Shown one piece after another: positions 1-7,628 of a DNA stretch of 34,992 bases. The translations under genes and the position numbers were made by a program. Origin of the DNA: Clostridiales bacterium (GTDB lineage Bacteria > Bacillota > Clostridia > Christensenellales > UBA1242); contig SVIS01000016.1 of assembly GCA_015069385.1 (NCBI GenBank), positions 1 to 34,992 of the forward strand, given 5' to 3'. The stretch's first letter is position 1. Each line of letters opens with the position of its first letter. Below the pieces are notes generated by a model. That model was not told where the DNA came from and did no database searches. It saw nothing but the letters and a program-made list of their open reading frames with translations.

Positions 1-205
1 TATATGTTGTATAACTTTCTCCATTTGCTTTGGCTAGGTTCTTTACTTGCCCTTCTATTTGTATCATACAATCATGCATGGTAAACCCTAGGTTACCTGT
101 TACGTTTAGGCTTGCTGACATTGCTGCGTATATACCAAAACCCATTACACCTATGCATAAAGCAAGCATAGAAGCAAATAAAAACGTTTTAAATTTTCCT
201 TTCAT
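1..205 (-). CDS. Secreted TasA-like protein, N-terminal part only (runs off left edge)
   Basis: The ATG at 203-205 follows a GGGAG Shine-Dalgarno, and the frame stays open to the window edge (68 codons visible). Residues 1-28 form a signal peptide: a short K-rich start, a hydrophobic core, then an ending in GIYAA. The next stretch (ASLNVTGNLGFT, then HDC and IQIEG) aligns residue for residue with the N-terminus of the secreted protein at 13457-15382 (about 24 of 55 identical). This type of start recalls SipW-dependent TasA/camelysin-like exported proteins; that is a family inference. What follows beyond the edge is unknown. The gene has its own promoter with a nine-G spacer (235-262) and a leader of only about 22 nt. 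The first 68 residues make secretion clear, but not the final role. Confidence 0.8.
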   Translation of the reverse strand, partial: MKGKFKTFLFASMLALCIGVMGFGIYAAMSASLNVTGNLGFTMHDCMIQIEGQVKNLAKANGESYTTY

Positions 206-234
206 AATTTCTCCCTTTTTAATTATATATTTGT

Positions 235-262
235 ATTCTACCCCCCCCCAGCCGATTGTCAA
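235..262 (-). promoter_or_regulatory. Sigma-A promoter with G9 tract in the spacer (copy 1)
   Basis: Read on the minus strand: TTGACA (257-262), a 16-nt spacer ATCGGCT plus nine G (241-249 carry the C run on plus), then TAGAAT (235-240). Predicted start is near 228, about 22 nt before the ATG of the secreted-protein gene. The element is nearly identical to 15556-15583. A G run between -35 and -10 can change spacer length by slippage, as known for Neisseria porA; switching here is inferred, not seen. Confidence 0.8.
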
Positions 263-305
263 GCAAATTTTTAATGTTTTTTATAATTTTTAAGATTGTT
301 TGTAA

Positions 306-337
306 TAAAAAAAACAACGCATATTATATAGCGTTGT
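306..337 (-). terminator. Intrinsic terminator (second of a tandem pair)
   Basis: On the minus strand ACAACGC (331-337) pairs with GCGTTGT (314-320) around a 10-nt loop and is followed by eight T (306-313). It lies downstream of the acetyltransferase terminator at 384-413 and just upstream of the G9 promoter, so it would insulate that promoter from read-through. Confidence 0.75.
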
Positions 338-383
338 AAAAATCCCATTCTTTTTTATAATAATTTTTAAACGAATATACAAT

Positions 384-413
384 AAAAACCCTTATACTAT
401 ATAAGAGTTTTTA
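384..413 (-). terminator. Intrinsic terminator of the GNAT gene
   Basis: Immediately after the TAG stop, the minus strand has CTCTTATA, a 3-nt loop, and TATAAGGG (one G-T wobble), followed by TTTTT. It ends the short acetyltransferase operon. Confidence 0.7.
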
Positions 414-418
414 AAAAA

Positions 419-985
419 CTAAATTGGTTTTACATAAGTTTTATGATTTTCATAAAATTCATTATTATGCAATTCCAATATTATTTCATCATAATAGTTT
501 CCAGCATAAAAGACACGTTTTGTAATTCTACCAACCTGTTTAAATCCAACTTTTTGTGCAGAACGTAGTGATGCTATATTAAAACTATAAATTCTAGCAA
601 CTAAAGTTTGAAGATTTAAAACATTAAAACCAAAGTCGCATATCATAGTTAATGCTTCAGTGCCATACCCCTTACCTCTTTCAGATATTTCACCAATAAA
701 ACCACCAACCTCTGCATATCTATTATATGGTTGTACAAAATGCAAATCGTAAGTACCTAATAATTTATCATCTTTTTTAGTTATAACACTAAATTGATAT
801 CTCTGCATATCTTTTGCCGCTTTTTCCAAAAAGTCTTTTTCAGCAAGCTCTGAAATATTTAATGAAACATTTCCTAGTCCTCGAGTTAAAGTTTCATCAT
901 TAACCCATTTTGTAAAAAGTGGTAAATCATTTATATCTAATGGTGAAAAATATAAATTATCACCCTCAAATTTTTTGTATCTCAT
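419..985 (-). CDS. GNAT-family N-acetyltransferase (RimJ/RimL-like)
   Basis: 188 aa, a typical length for RimJ/RimL-type acetyltransferases that move acetyl from acetyl-CoA to an amino group. The acetyl-CoA pyrophosphate loop is RGKGYG at residues 103-108 after a beta-strand (VGGFIGEI). The usual C-terminal pattern follows: an Asn-rich SFNIASLRSAQKVGF at about 134-148, then GF..VG. The N-terminal FSPLDINDLPLFTKWVND is also typical of the family. The substrate (ribosomal protein, antibiotic or other) cannot be told. Start: ATG with AGGGGA 7 nt upstream. The gene begins 24 nt after the unknown gene at 1010-1411, so the two are probably cotranscribed. Confidence 0.85.
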   Translation of the reverse strand: MRYKKFEGDNLYFSPLDINDLPLFTKWVNDETLTRGLGNVSLNISELAEKDFLEKAAKDMQRYQFSVITKKDDKLLGTYDLHFVQPYNRYAEVGGFIGEISERGKGYGTEALTMICDFGFNVLNLQTLVARIYSFNIASLRSAQKVGFKQVGRITKRVFYAGNYYDEIILELHNNEFYENHKTYVKPI

Positions 986-1009
986 TTGTTTTCCCCTATT
1001 AAATATAGT

Positions 1010-1411
1010 TTATCTTTCTTTATCTTCGTTTAAATTTTCATTTAATTTTTCAGGCATTTCGGTTGATTTAAATTTTTTCCTTAAACTTATTCCATTGGAA
1101 AGTTTAACTTTAATTTTCACTTTACCATTTTTTAATTCTTCTATAAAATATGAAGCCTTATCAACATTTACAAGGTGAACACCTATACATACAAAATCTT
1201 TTGGGTGATTTTGTTTAATAATATTAGCAATTGCCTCAAACTTACGTACAACTTTAATTTCATCTATAGTACGAGTATTGTCAAATTCAAAAAATTGTCC
1301 ATCTATACATGCAGCCACCCAATATTCCGGCATAATGCCGCCTTTTTTCTCTATACCTATAAATTCAACATCTTTTGTATCTATAATTCCGTTAATTGTT
1401 AATATTTTCAT
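1010..1411 (-). CDS. Conserved-looking hypothetical protein, cytoplasmic
   Basis: 133 aa, not recognised. There is no signal peptide or membrane segment. The first about 90 residues alternate short hydrophobic strands (KILTINGII, VEFIGIE, YWVAACIDGQFFEF), followed by a helix (FEAIANIIKQNH) and a strand (FVCIGVHLVN). The C-terminal 40 residues are highly charged and end in a K/E/N-rich tail. ATG at 1411 has AGGAG about 9 nt upstream; an overlapping ATG 4 nt earlier is out of frame. A weak promoter TTGAAT-17-TATATA can be drawn at 1433-1461. It is the first gene of a likely two-gene unit with the acetyltransferase, which is the only functional hint. Confidence 0.6.
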   Translation of the reverse strand: MKILTINGIIDTKDVEFIGIEKKGGIMPEYWVAACIDGQFFEFDNTRTIDEIKVVRKFEAIANIIKQNHPKDFVCIGVHLVNVDKASYFIEELKNGKVKIKVKLSNGISLRKKFKSTEMPEKLNENLNEDKER

Positions 1412-1558
1412 ACATGTTACTCCTTGTTTAAATATATATCATAATATTTAAAAATATTCAAGTATAAAAAATTTCATTTGTTCCAAGTCGGTATTTTAAA
1501 AACTTTGTAAAACACAACGTTTATATTACTTAACTAAATTATATTCAATAATATTAAT

Positions 1559-1591
1559 AAAAAACTCAGCAGAGTTGATTCTACTGAGTTT
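1559..1591 (-). terminator. Intrinsic terminator of tRNA-Leu
   Basis: Directly after the CCA end, the minus strand reads AACTCAG (1584-1590), a loop of about 14 nt, then CTGAGTT (1563-1569), followed by a T run covering 1559-1564. Confidence 0.75.
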
Positions 1592-1595
1592 AACT

Positions 1596-1681
1596 TGGTG
1601 CCGAAGGAGGGACTCGAACCCTCATGTGATTGCTCACGGCGGATTTTGAGTCCGCTCCGTCTACCATTCCAGCACTTCGGC
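1596..1681 (-). tRNA. tRNA-Leu (anticodon CAA)
   Basis: The minus strand folds as a class II tRNA. The acceptor pairs GCCGAAG (5') with CTTCGGC, followed by discriminator A and an encoded CCA at 1596-1598. The anticodon stem is GCGGA/TCCGC with loop CTCAAAA, giving anticodon CAA (reads UUG, leucine). There is a long variable arm, and GTTCGAGTCC in the T-loop region. It has its own promoter (1704-1732) and terminator, so it is a single-gene unit. Confidence 0.95.
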
Positions 1682-1703
1682 ATTACATTACTAAAACCTT
1701 ATT

Positions 1704-1732
1704 AATATAACACATCTTTAAGTTTGTTGCAA
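1704..1732 (-). promoter_or_regulatory. Sigma-A promoter of tRNA-Leu
   Basis: Minus strand: TTGCAA (1727-1732), 17-nt spacer, TATATT (1704-1709). The start would be near 1697, about 16 nt before the mature tRNA 5' end. Confidence 0.7.
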
Positions 1733-1771
1733 GTGTTTTAATTGATTTCATTTTGGATTTGTTACCTACAT

Positions 1772-1797
1772 AAAAAAGTCACTATTAAAAGTGACTT
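1772..1797 (-). terminator. Intrinsic terminator of the phosphoglycerate mutase gene
   Basis: Minus strand: AAGTCACT (1790-1797), a 6-nt loop, AGTGACTT (1776-1783), then a T run to 1772. It follows the mutase stop codon by about 12 nt and lies just upstream of the tRNA promoter. Confidence 0.8.
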
Positions 1798-1809
1798 CTA
1801 TAACCTATT

Positions 1810-3039
1810 TTATGCACCAATTATAGGTAGTTTTCCCATTATGTTTAAAATATTAGGCATAATATCTTTACCCTCTAAAATCCCCAAACTTCCTTTTGCA
1901 AAATCTCTTTCACCAAATTTTGTTATATTATCATTTCGTATACCATTGCAGTAAAACATTACTGGTACAGAGTCTGCTGTATGTGCTTTTAATTCACATG
2001 CTGTGGAATGGTCAGCCGTAATTACAATTAAAGTTTCATTGTCAACCTTATTTAAAAGAGAAATATATTTGTCTATTTTTTCAATAAATTCACGCTTTTC
2101 TATTGGTTTTCCATCTTCAGCTAATGAATCGGTTGGTTTTATGTGAAGGAAAACAAAATCATATTCATTTAAAGCATTAATTGCTGCATTAAACTTACCT
2201 TCAAGATTTGTATTAACTTGAGCATTTGCGCCGTTTACATTTATTAGATCCATTCCTAAAAATGCACCAATACCTTTATATAGCCCACCACCTGCAATGC
2301 AGGCAGCATTCTTAAAGCCCCATTTTTGACTAAATTTTGGAAGAGTAACAAATTTACCCGCACCACGCAATAGCAAAAAATTGGCCTTCAGTTTTCCTTG
2401 CTCTTCTAATTTTTTATTTTCTGGCAACTTATCTAAAACTTCATAAGAATATTTCATAAACTTATTTAAAACATTTGCTGTATGCTTTGCTTCTTTAGTG
2501 TTATCTTTTGGTACTACTGCATGAATATTATCACCGGCATTATGACTATCTGCATCTGAAACATTGGCAGAAAGTCCTACTCCGCGCATAACAACACCAG
2601 CCCTATATGCTGAGCCAGGTTTTACAATGAATTCCACTCCATCAATAATAGTTCCATCTAAAGCCTTAGCAAATGGTGCAACATTAGTTATTCTACCAGC
2701 ACGCCTGTCAATACAATTCCAACTAGAATCTACTGTGCCAAAATTACCCCTAAATGCAACATCTCCTGCTTTTAACTTAATACCAACACCTGCTGCCTCT
2801 ATTGGCCCCCTGCCATTATAATATTCTTGTATTGGGTAACCCAAAATTGATAAATGAGCAGTATCACTACCCGGTCTTTTTCCTCTACCTAGCGTATACA
2901 TTAAACCACATTGAGATTTTTTCACCAAGGCATCAAAATTTGGAGTATTTGCTGCTTCAAGTGGCGTTTTGCCACCCAAAACTTCAACTGGTCTATCACC
3001 TAAACCGTCCATAACTATTAATAAAACTTTTTTTATCAT
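1810..3039 (-). CDS. apgM: 2,3-bisphosphoglycerate-independent phosphoglycerate mutase, archaeal (ApgM) type
   Basis: Interconverts 3- and 2-phosphoglycerate in glycolysis and gluconeogenesis in the cytoplasm. At 409 aa it has the length of the ApgM branch of the alkaline-phosphatase superfamily rather than the about 510 aa GpmI branch. Metal and nucleophile motifs are visible: MDGLGDRP at 10-17, GSDTAHLSILGY with the likely nucleophile Ser58, DSHNAGDNIH in the middle, and VITADHST near 339-346 with a further His at 353. It starts at an ATG with AGGTGA upstream and has its own promoter (3056-3084), so it need not depend on the metal ATPase gene 56 nt upstream. With gap and ppdK it gives three lower-glycolysis genes in this window. 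Confidence 0.93.
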   Translation of the reverse strand: MIKKVLLIVMDGLGDRPVEVLGGKTPLEAANTPNFDALVKKSQCGLMYTLGRGKRPGSDTAHLSILGYPIQEYYNGRGPIEAAGVGIKLKAGDVAFRGNFGTVDSSWNCIDRRAGRITNVAPFAKALDGTIIDGVEFIVKPGSAYRAGVVMRGVGLSANVSDADSHNAGDNIHAVVPKDNTKEAKHTANVLNKFMKYSYEVLDKLPENKKLEEQGKLKANFLLLRGAGKFVTLPKFSQKWGFKNAACIAGGGLYKGIGAFLGMDLINVNGANAQVNTNLEGKFNAAINALNEYDFVFLHIKPTDSLAEDGKPIEKREFIEKIDKYISLLNKVDNETLIVITADHSTACELKAHTADSVPVMFYCNGIRNDNITKFGERDFAKGSLGILEGKDIMPNILNIMGKLPIIGA

Positions 3040-3055
3040 AAATTCACCTATAATA

Positions 3056-3084
3056 ATTTTAAGTTAATAAAGACTTAATGTCAA
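3056..3084 (-). promoter_or_regulatory. Sigma-A promoter of apgM
   Basis: Minus strand: TTGACA (3079-3084), 17-nt spacer, TAAAAT (3056-3061), in the 56-nt gap between the ATPase stop and the apgM start. The predicted leader is about 10 nt. Confidence 0.65.
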
Positions 3085-3095
3085 AGTTTTTGTCA

Positions 3096-5129
3096 TTATT
3101 TATTTTTATATAATAATGCTCGCAAACTATTTAATATTGCCAAAACAGTTACACCCACATCGGCTATAACCGCACTTAACATTCCAGTTACGCCTAATGC
3201 ACCAAGAGTTAAGAATGTTATTTTTATAACTGCCGATAATATTATATTTTGCCAAACAATTTTACGAGTATATTTTGATAACCTTATTGCTTTATGAATT
3301 TTATTTGGATTATCATCAACAAGGACAATATCAGATGATTCTATACTCACCGAACTACCATTAATTCCCATGCTTATACCAACATCAGCAAGTGCCAGTG
3401 AAGGTGCATCATTAATTCCATCACCTACATATGCAATAATATTATTTTTTTCTTTTTTGTATTCTTCAATTTTTTCAAATTTTTGTTGAGGCAATAAATT
3501 TGAATAATATTCATTAATACCAATATGCTCTGCAACAGTTTTGACTATTTGTTCATTATCACCAGATAAAAGAATAGTTTTTATCTTATTATTAGATAAA
3601 TTTTTACAAACTAAATTTGCATTATCTTTAATTTTATCAGACAAATATATTTCAGCAAGTAAAACATTATCTTTATATAATTCAACAATTGTACCACTTA
3701 AATTTTCGTTTTTTCGCCCTACAAAATATGTGTTTGCTTCATAATTAAAGTACACACCCTCTCCTGCAATCTCTTTTACATTTGTTACAGGCATTAATGT
3801 TATATTATTTGCTTTGACAATAGATTTTGCTAAAGGATGATTGGAAAATTGTTCCCCAAGTGATGCAAGCCAAAGTATTTGTTCTTGAGTATATTCATTA
3901 TTTTTTATTTCAATTTTCTGTATTTCAAATTCTCCTGTAGTTAAGGTACCTGTTTTGTCAAATGCAACTAAATTTACCTTTGCAAGAGCATCTAAATAAT
4001 TTGAACCTTTAATTAAAATACCATTTTTAGATGCGTTACCTATGCCTGAAAAATATGCTAGTGGTACAGATATTGCAAATGCACAAGGACAAGATACAAC
4101 TAAAAATATTAATCCACGATATATAGCTACATTAACATTTTTTGTTAATAAGAAAATTATAAGAAAAATAAGCACAGATAAACCTAAAACAGCAAATGTG
4201 TACCATTTTGCTATTTTAGAAATAATTGTTTCAGTTTTAGACTTTTTATCAGTTGCGTTTTCAATTAAATTCATAATTTTACAAACTGTACTATCAGAAT
4301 ATATTTTTGTAACTTTTATTTTTACTACGCCATCTAACACAATAGAACCAGATATAATTTCATCATTTGGTTTAACTGTTTTAGGTAAACTTTCACCTGT
4401 TAGACTTTGCTGATTTAGAGTTACATTTCCTTCAACAATAATACCATCAAGCGCAACTATTTCGCCTGCTCTAACAACAATAATTTCATTAATATTTACA
4501 TCTTCTGGCATAACAGAAATAAGTTGTCCATCTCGTTCAACATATACTACATCAACTTTCATGCTAGTTAATTCTTCAATTGATTTCTTTGACCTATTTA
4601 ATGCTAAGTTTTCTAATACTTTTCCAATTGAATAAAGACCTATAACCATAAGACCTTCCATATGTTCACCAACACATACAGCACCAATAATAGAAAGAGT
4701 TACAAGCAAATTTTCATTTACTATAAATTTAGTTAATAACTTAAATGCTTTTATGTAAGTTTTATACCCCATAAAAAGAGCACTTAAAATAAATAAAAGC
4801 CAATAAGACCATGTTTTTAAATTTACAGTAAGCACAACAACTGCAAGCATTATACCAACTAATAATAATATTAAATTTGCTATTGAAGACTTGTTAAATA
4901 ATTTTGTATTTGTTTTTATTTCAATAATTTTTGCCTCTGGTTCAATAACGTGTGCTATTTTAACTGCATCTTTAAATGCTTGTGTTTGATTATTGCTTTT
5001 AATAGTTAATGTTTGTTTAATAAAATTAAGTTCGGCAGAATCAACAGTATTTAATTTATTTATTTCATTTTCTAAAGTTTTAGCACAATTAGGACAATCT
5101 AATCCTGTTATTTTATACTTTTTAATCAT
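3096..5129 (-). CDS. Heavy-metal-exporting P1B-type ATPase (Zn/Cd/Pb class)
   Basis: ATP-driven efflux of a divalent soft metal across the cytoplasmic membrane. At 677 aa it is a typical CadA/ZntA length with one metal-binding domain. In order: an HMA domain with GLDCPNC (9-15), membrane helices from about 85, the actuator motif TGES (244-247), the intramembrane CPC (347-349), the phosphorylation motif DKTGTLT (391-397), the nucleotide-domain SNHP, the hinge GDGINDAP, and the C-terminal DVGVTVLAILNSLRAL characteristic of the Zn/Cd class. The start overlaps the end of the upstream ArsR/SmtB gene by 8 nt, so translation is probably coupled and expression controlled by that repressor. CadA and ZntA cannot be distinguished by eye; Zn(II), Cd(II) or Pb(II) are all possible. 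Confidence 0.93.
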   Translation of the reverse strand: MIKKYKITGLDCPNCAKTLENEINKLNTVDSAELNFIKQTLTIKSNNQTQAFKDAVKIAHVIEPEAKIIEIKTNTKLFNKSSIANLILLLVGIMLAVVVLTVNLKTWSYWLLFILSALFMGYKTYIKAFKLLTKFIVNENLLVTLSIIGAVCVGEHMEGLMVIGLYSIGKVLENLALNRSKKSIEELTSMKVDVVYVERDGQLISVMPEDVNINEIIVVRAGEIVALDGIIVEGNVTLNQQSLTGESLPKTVKPNDEIISGSIVLDGVVKIKVTKIYSDSTVCKIMNLIENATDKKSKTETIISKIAKWYTFAVLGLSVLIFLIIFLLTKNVNVAIYRGLIFLVVSCPCAFAISVPLAYFSGIGNASKNGILIKGSNYLDALAKVNLVAFDKTGTLTTGEFEIQKIEIKNNEYTQEQILWLASLGEQFSNHPLAKSIVKANNITLMPVTNVKEIAGEGVYFNYEANTYFVGRKNENLSGTIVELYKDNVLLAEIYLSDKIKDNANLVCKNLSNNKIKTILLSGDNEQIVKTVAEHIGINEYYSNLLPQQKFEKIEEYKKEKNNIIAYVGDGINDAPSLALADVGISMGINGSSVSIESSDIVLVDDNPNKIHKAIRLSKYTRKIVWQNIILSAVIKITFLTLGALGVTGMLSAVIADVGVTVLAILNSLRALLYKNK

Positions 5130-5493
5130 AAATAATACCCTCTTTTATATGAATTAAACTTATCTCAAAAACTTGTCTAACATGGCTATCCGCAAGAGAA
5201 TACCAAACTTGCTTACCCTTTTTACAATTTTTTACTAAATTCATTTCTCGCAAATTTTTTAACTGATGTGATACAGTTGATTTAGTTAAATTTAATATTG
5301 CAGATATATCGCAAACACAAAGTTCATGTTCTAATAACAAATTAATTATTTTTATTCTTGTGTTATCTGCTAGCGCCCTATAAAAATTTGCTATATCAAT
5401 TAATATTTCATCTTTTAATAAATTCTTTTTTGCTTTTTCTACTAATTCATAATGAATTATATCGCAGTCACACGCTAATGCAGACTTTCGCAT
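5122..5493 (-). CDS. ArsR/SmtB-family metal-sensing repressor
   Basis: A 123-aa winged-helix repressor that should bind its own promoter and release on metal binding. The HTH is at about 60-85 (CDISAILNLTKSTVSHQLKN). It shows both known site types: an alpha-3/N-terminal site (Cys8, Cys10, Cys59, Cys61, with ELCVCD as in CadC) and an alpha-5 site (Asp102, His104, His115, Glu118, as in SmtB/CzrA). Carrying both is seen in CadC-like proteins that sense Cd/Pb/Zn. ATG at 5493 has GGAGG close upstream. It heads the operon with the P1B ATPase. Two inverted repeats at 5508-5557 are the likely operators. Confidence 0.92.
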   Translation of the reverse strand: MRKSALACDCDIIHYELVEKAKKNLLKDEILIDIANFYRALADNTRIKIINLLLEHELCVCDISAILNLTKSTVSHQLKNLREMNLVKNCKKGKQVWYSLADSHVRQVFEISLIHIKEGIIYD

Positions 5494-5507
5494 AAAACCT
5501 CCACATA

Positions 5508-5525
5508 GTTGAACACATATTCAAC
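5508..5525 (-). promoter_or_regulatory. Operator-like inverted repeat O2
   Basis: GTTGAA, 6 nt, TTCAAC: a perfect 6-bp inverted repeat placed just after the predicted transcription start and before the repressor's Shine-Dalgarno. It shares its half-site with the repeat inside the promoter at 5538-5557. Confidence 0.6.
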
Positions 5526-5532
5526 CATTCAC

Positions 5533-5562
5533 ATATTAGTTGAATATATAATCAACTGTCAA
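5533..5562 (-). promoter_or_regulatory. Promoter of the arsR-P1B ATPase operon with operator O1 in the spacer
   Basis: Minus strand: TTGACA (5557-5562), 18-nt spacer, TAATAT (5533-5538). The spacer is almost wholly an inverted repeat, AGTTGA...TCAACT (5538-5557). SmtB/CadC-type operators commonly cover the -35/-10 interval and show TTGAA/TTCAA half-sites, so repression by the ArsR/SmtB product is the natural reading. Confidence 0.75.
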
Positions 5563-5590
5563 GCAATTTATTATATGTTTGTAAAAAAAT

Positions 5591-5619
5591 TTGATACTTT
5601 TTCTTTAATTCTATTAATA
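5591..5619 (+). promoter_or_regulatory. Possible sigma-A promoter of mntP
   Basis: TTGATA (5591-5596), 17-nt spacer, TTAATA (5614-5619), about 20 nt upstream of the mntP start. The leader is too short for the Mn-sensing yybP-ykoY riboswitch and none is visible. Confidence 0.45.
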
Positions 5620-5639
5620 AAATATTTTAAGGTAGGTTT

Positions 5640-6194
5640 ATGTCATTTTTAATAAATTCAATATTAGTTGGAATTGGAGTTGCTATGGACGCTTTTACAA
5701 TAGCAATGGCTGATGGATTAAAAGATTGTAAAATAAAAATAAGAAAGATGTTTTTGATTGCTTTTACTTTTGCAATATTCCAAGGAGTTATGCCATTAAT
5801 TGGATATTTTGTAGGTCATGCAGTACTAAATTTGATTACTTCTTTTATTCCATATATTACCTTTACTATATTATTTATACTTGGAATAAAAATGATAATT
5901 GATTCTTTACAAAAAGATAAAACTAAGCATGACCAAATTAATTTAACATTCACTATTATTTTCTTTCAATCTATAGCAACATCATTAGATGCATTGTCGG
6001 TGGGTTTTACAATGGCAAATTATACTTTGCCAATGGCACTTATTAGCGTTTTCATCATTGCAATCATTACTTTTGTTTTATGCTTTTTAGGTGTTGCTAT
6101 TGGAAAAAAATTCGGCACAAAGCTTGAAACTTTTGCCGAAGTATTTGGTGGAATAATTTTAATTATTATTGGTTTACAAAATTTATTTCTATAA
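5640..6194 (+). CDS. mntP: Manganese efflux pump MntP
   Basis: A 184-aa integral membrane protein, the usual MntP (DUF204) length, exporting Mn(II). Six hydrophobic segments are visible, arranged as two related halves. Each half has the family's acidic motif in a helix: VAMDAFTIAMADG at about 14-26, and ATSLDALSVGF at about 115-125. It starts at ATG with AGGTAGG upstream. It is divergent from the metal-ATPase operon, giving two metal-export genes back to back. Its stop overlaps the stop of the convergent HD/TGS gene by 6 nt, and no terminator is visible between them. Confidence 0.92.
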   Translation: MSFLINSILVGIGVAMDAFTIAMADGLKDCKIKIRKMFLIAFTFAIFQGVMPLIGYFVGHAVLNLITSFIPYITFTILFILGIKMIIDSLQKDKTKHDQINLTFTIIFFQSIATSLDALSVGFTMANYTLPMALISVFIIAIITFVLCFLGVAIGKKFGTKLETFAEVFGGIILIIIGLQNLFL

Positions 6195-7628
6195 TGAAAT
6201 TTTCTTTTCAAAATATTTAATTAGAAACTTTTTAGACAAATCATTATTAACATATGCAAGCCATTTTAATTCAGCAACATTAATAATATTATTATCGTTA
6301 TCTCTATCATAAAAAATTGAAATTTGATCACCATCATTTAGTTTTGTATATGGTGGAAATTTGTTTTTATTTCTGTTTATTATTGCGTATTTAAAACCAA
6401 AACCAATTTCTCTATGTATTTTAAAAGCAAAATCTAGCGCTGTACTATCTTTGGGCATATACATAACTTCGCCAGAACGAGTTATTACTTTTATATATTC
6501 GGTTGCAATAGTATGAGTTATGTCATCATTAATAAAATTATTAATTTGACCATCTAAAGTACCTATTGTTTGTTTAATATACTCTTGCCTTGTCATAATA
6601 TATAAATTAAATTTGTTTCTATAATTATCTTCTATAATAAAATATGCTTTTTTATTGATTTCATCTAACTTTGCATCAATAATTTTAGCAATACTTTGCA
6701 TTTTATTTTGCATTTTTAATATAAAATCATTAACAATACTTTTTATATCTTTTTTATCATGGAATAAATATACTTTATAATTTGGAACTTTAATAATTTT
6801 TCCTTGTGATAAAAATCTAATATCTTTTATTTTTATTAAACTTGCAAGTTTGTTATATACATCATATTCCAAAATGTCATTGCAATATATTTCATTAATT
6901 CCATTGCCTGAAAACGCAATTTTTAAATTTGTAACAAAGTTTTCTACATTTAATTTATTTGCATTATGATATTCATCATAATGTTTAAAAAATAAACAAT
7001 CACCGGTATTATATACAATTTTAAAACATTCATTTGTAAGTAATGTATAAAAATAACCAGCATTAATAATTTTTGCTATGGGTAATATCCACTGCTCTGT
7101 TTCCCTAACTTTTGCAAGTTGCTTTGATCGTTCAAAAATACCAATACTACGCAAATTATGTAATCTATCCGCAAATTTAATGCAAAAAGCAAGTGGATTT
7201 CTTTTACCAAAAGCAATTAGTTTATTAAATGTTTGTTCTTCAGCCGACACCTTAACAAAATCTTCGTTCTCAAATATAGCCTCAACATTGTATTTATACT
7301 TTTCGCTTTCAATAGCACTAACAGCATCTACAAGTTCAGCAATTTTATCATTAAAATTTTGCCTAATATCTTGAAGCGAATAACCACAATCTTCAATAAC
7401 ATCATGCAATAGTCCTGCACAAATTACATCATCATCAAAATTTAAATCAGTTAAAATGATTGCAACTTCTACTGGATGCGAAATATAAGGTTGACCATCT
7501 TTTCTTATTTGATTTTTATGCAATTCTTTAGCTAAAAGATAAGCACGCTCTACCTTTTTTGTATGTAATTTATTTTTTTTAAAACTTTGTTTTATATACT
7601 CAAATCGAGCATCAACTTTTTCAAACAT
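6189..7628 (-). CDS. RelA/SpoT-related HD + TGS protein without recognisable synthetase motifs
   Basis: 479 aa. Residues 25-185 match the (p)ppGpp hydrolase HD domain: YISHPVEVA with His51, LLHDVIED (His75-Asp76), and KFADRLHNLRS (Asp154, Asn158). Residues 386-450 form a TGS domain (IKVITRSGEVMYMPKDSTALDFAF...LNDGDQISIF). The 200 residues between, where RelA/SpoT carries its synthetase, lack the usual Arg/Lys-rich ATP-binding and GYQSLH-type motifs. Full-length RSH proteins are about 720-780 aa, and the C-terminal ACT end is absent. Hydrolysis of (p)ppGpp is therefore plausible and synthesis unlikely. ATG at 7628 is preferred over TTG at 7631 because GGAGGG lies 5 nt upstream. It overlaps the upstream XRE gene's end by 8 nt. 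Not the expected housekeeping Rel. Confidence 0.8.
   Translation of the reverse strand: MFEKVDARFEYIKQSFKKNKLHTKKVERAYLLAKELHKNQIRKDGQPYISHPVEVAIILTDLNFDDDVICAGLLHDVIEDCGYSLQDIRQNFNDKIAELVDAVSAIESEKYKYNVEAIFENEDFVKVSAEEQTFNKLIAFGKRNPLAFCIKFADRLHNLRSIGIFERSKQLAKVRETEQWILPIAKIINAGYFYTLLTNECFKIVYNTGDCLFFKHYDEYHNANKLNVENFVTNLKIAFSGNGINEIYCNDILEYDVYNKLASLIKIKDIRFLSQGKIIKVPNYKVYLFHDKKDIKSIVNDFILKMQNKMQSIAKIIDAKLDEINKKAYFIIEDNYRNKFNLYIMTRQEYIKQTIGTLDGQINNFINDDITHTIATEYIKVITRSGEVMYMPKDSTALDFAFKIHREIGFGFKYAIINRNKNKFPPYTKLNDGDQISIFYDRDNDNNIINVAELKWLAYVNNDLSKKFLIKYFEKKISL

Noticed and set aside
30..293. Plus-strand 87-codon open frame at the left edge
   Set aside because: It crosses the G9 promoter and lies opposite the clear minus-strand signal-peptide gene; no Shine-Dalgarno.
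5563..5639. Mn riboswitch (yybP-ykoY) before mntP
   Set aside because: The space is too short and AT-rich, and no conserved stem elements are visible.
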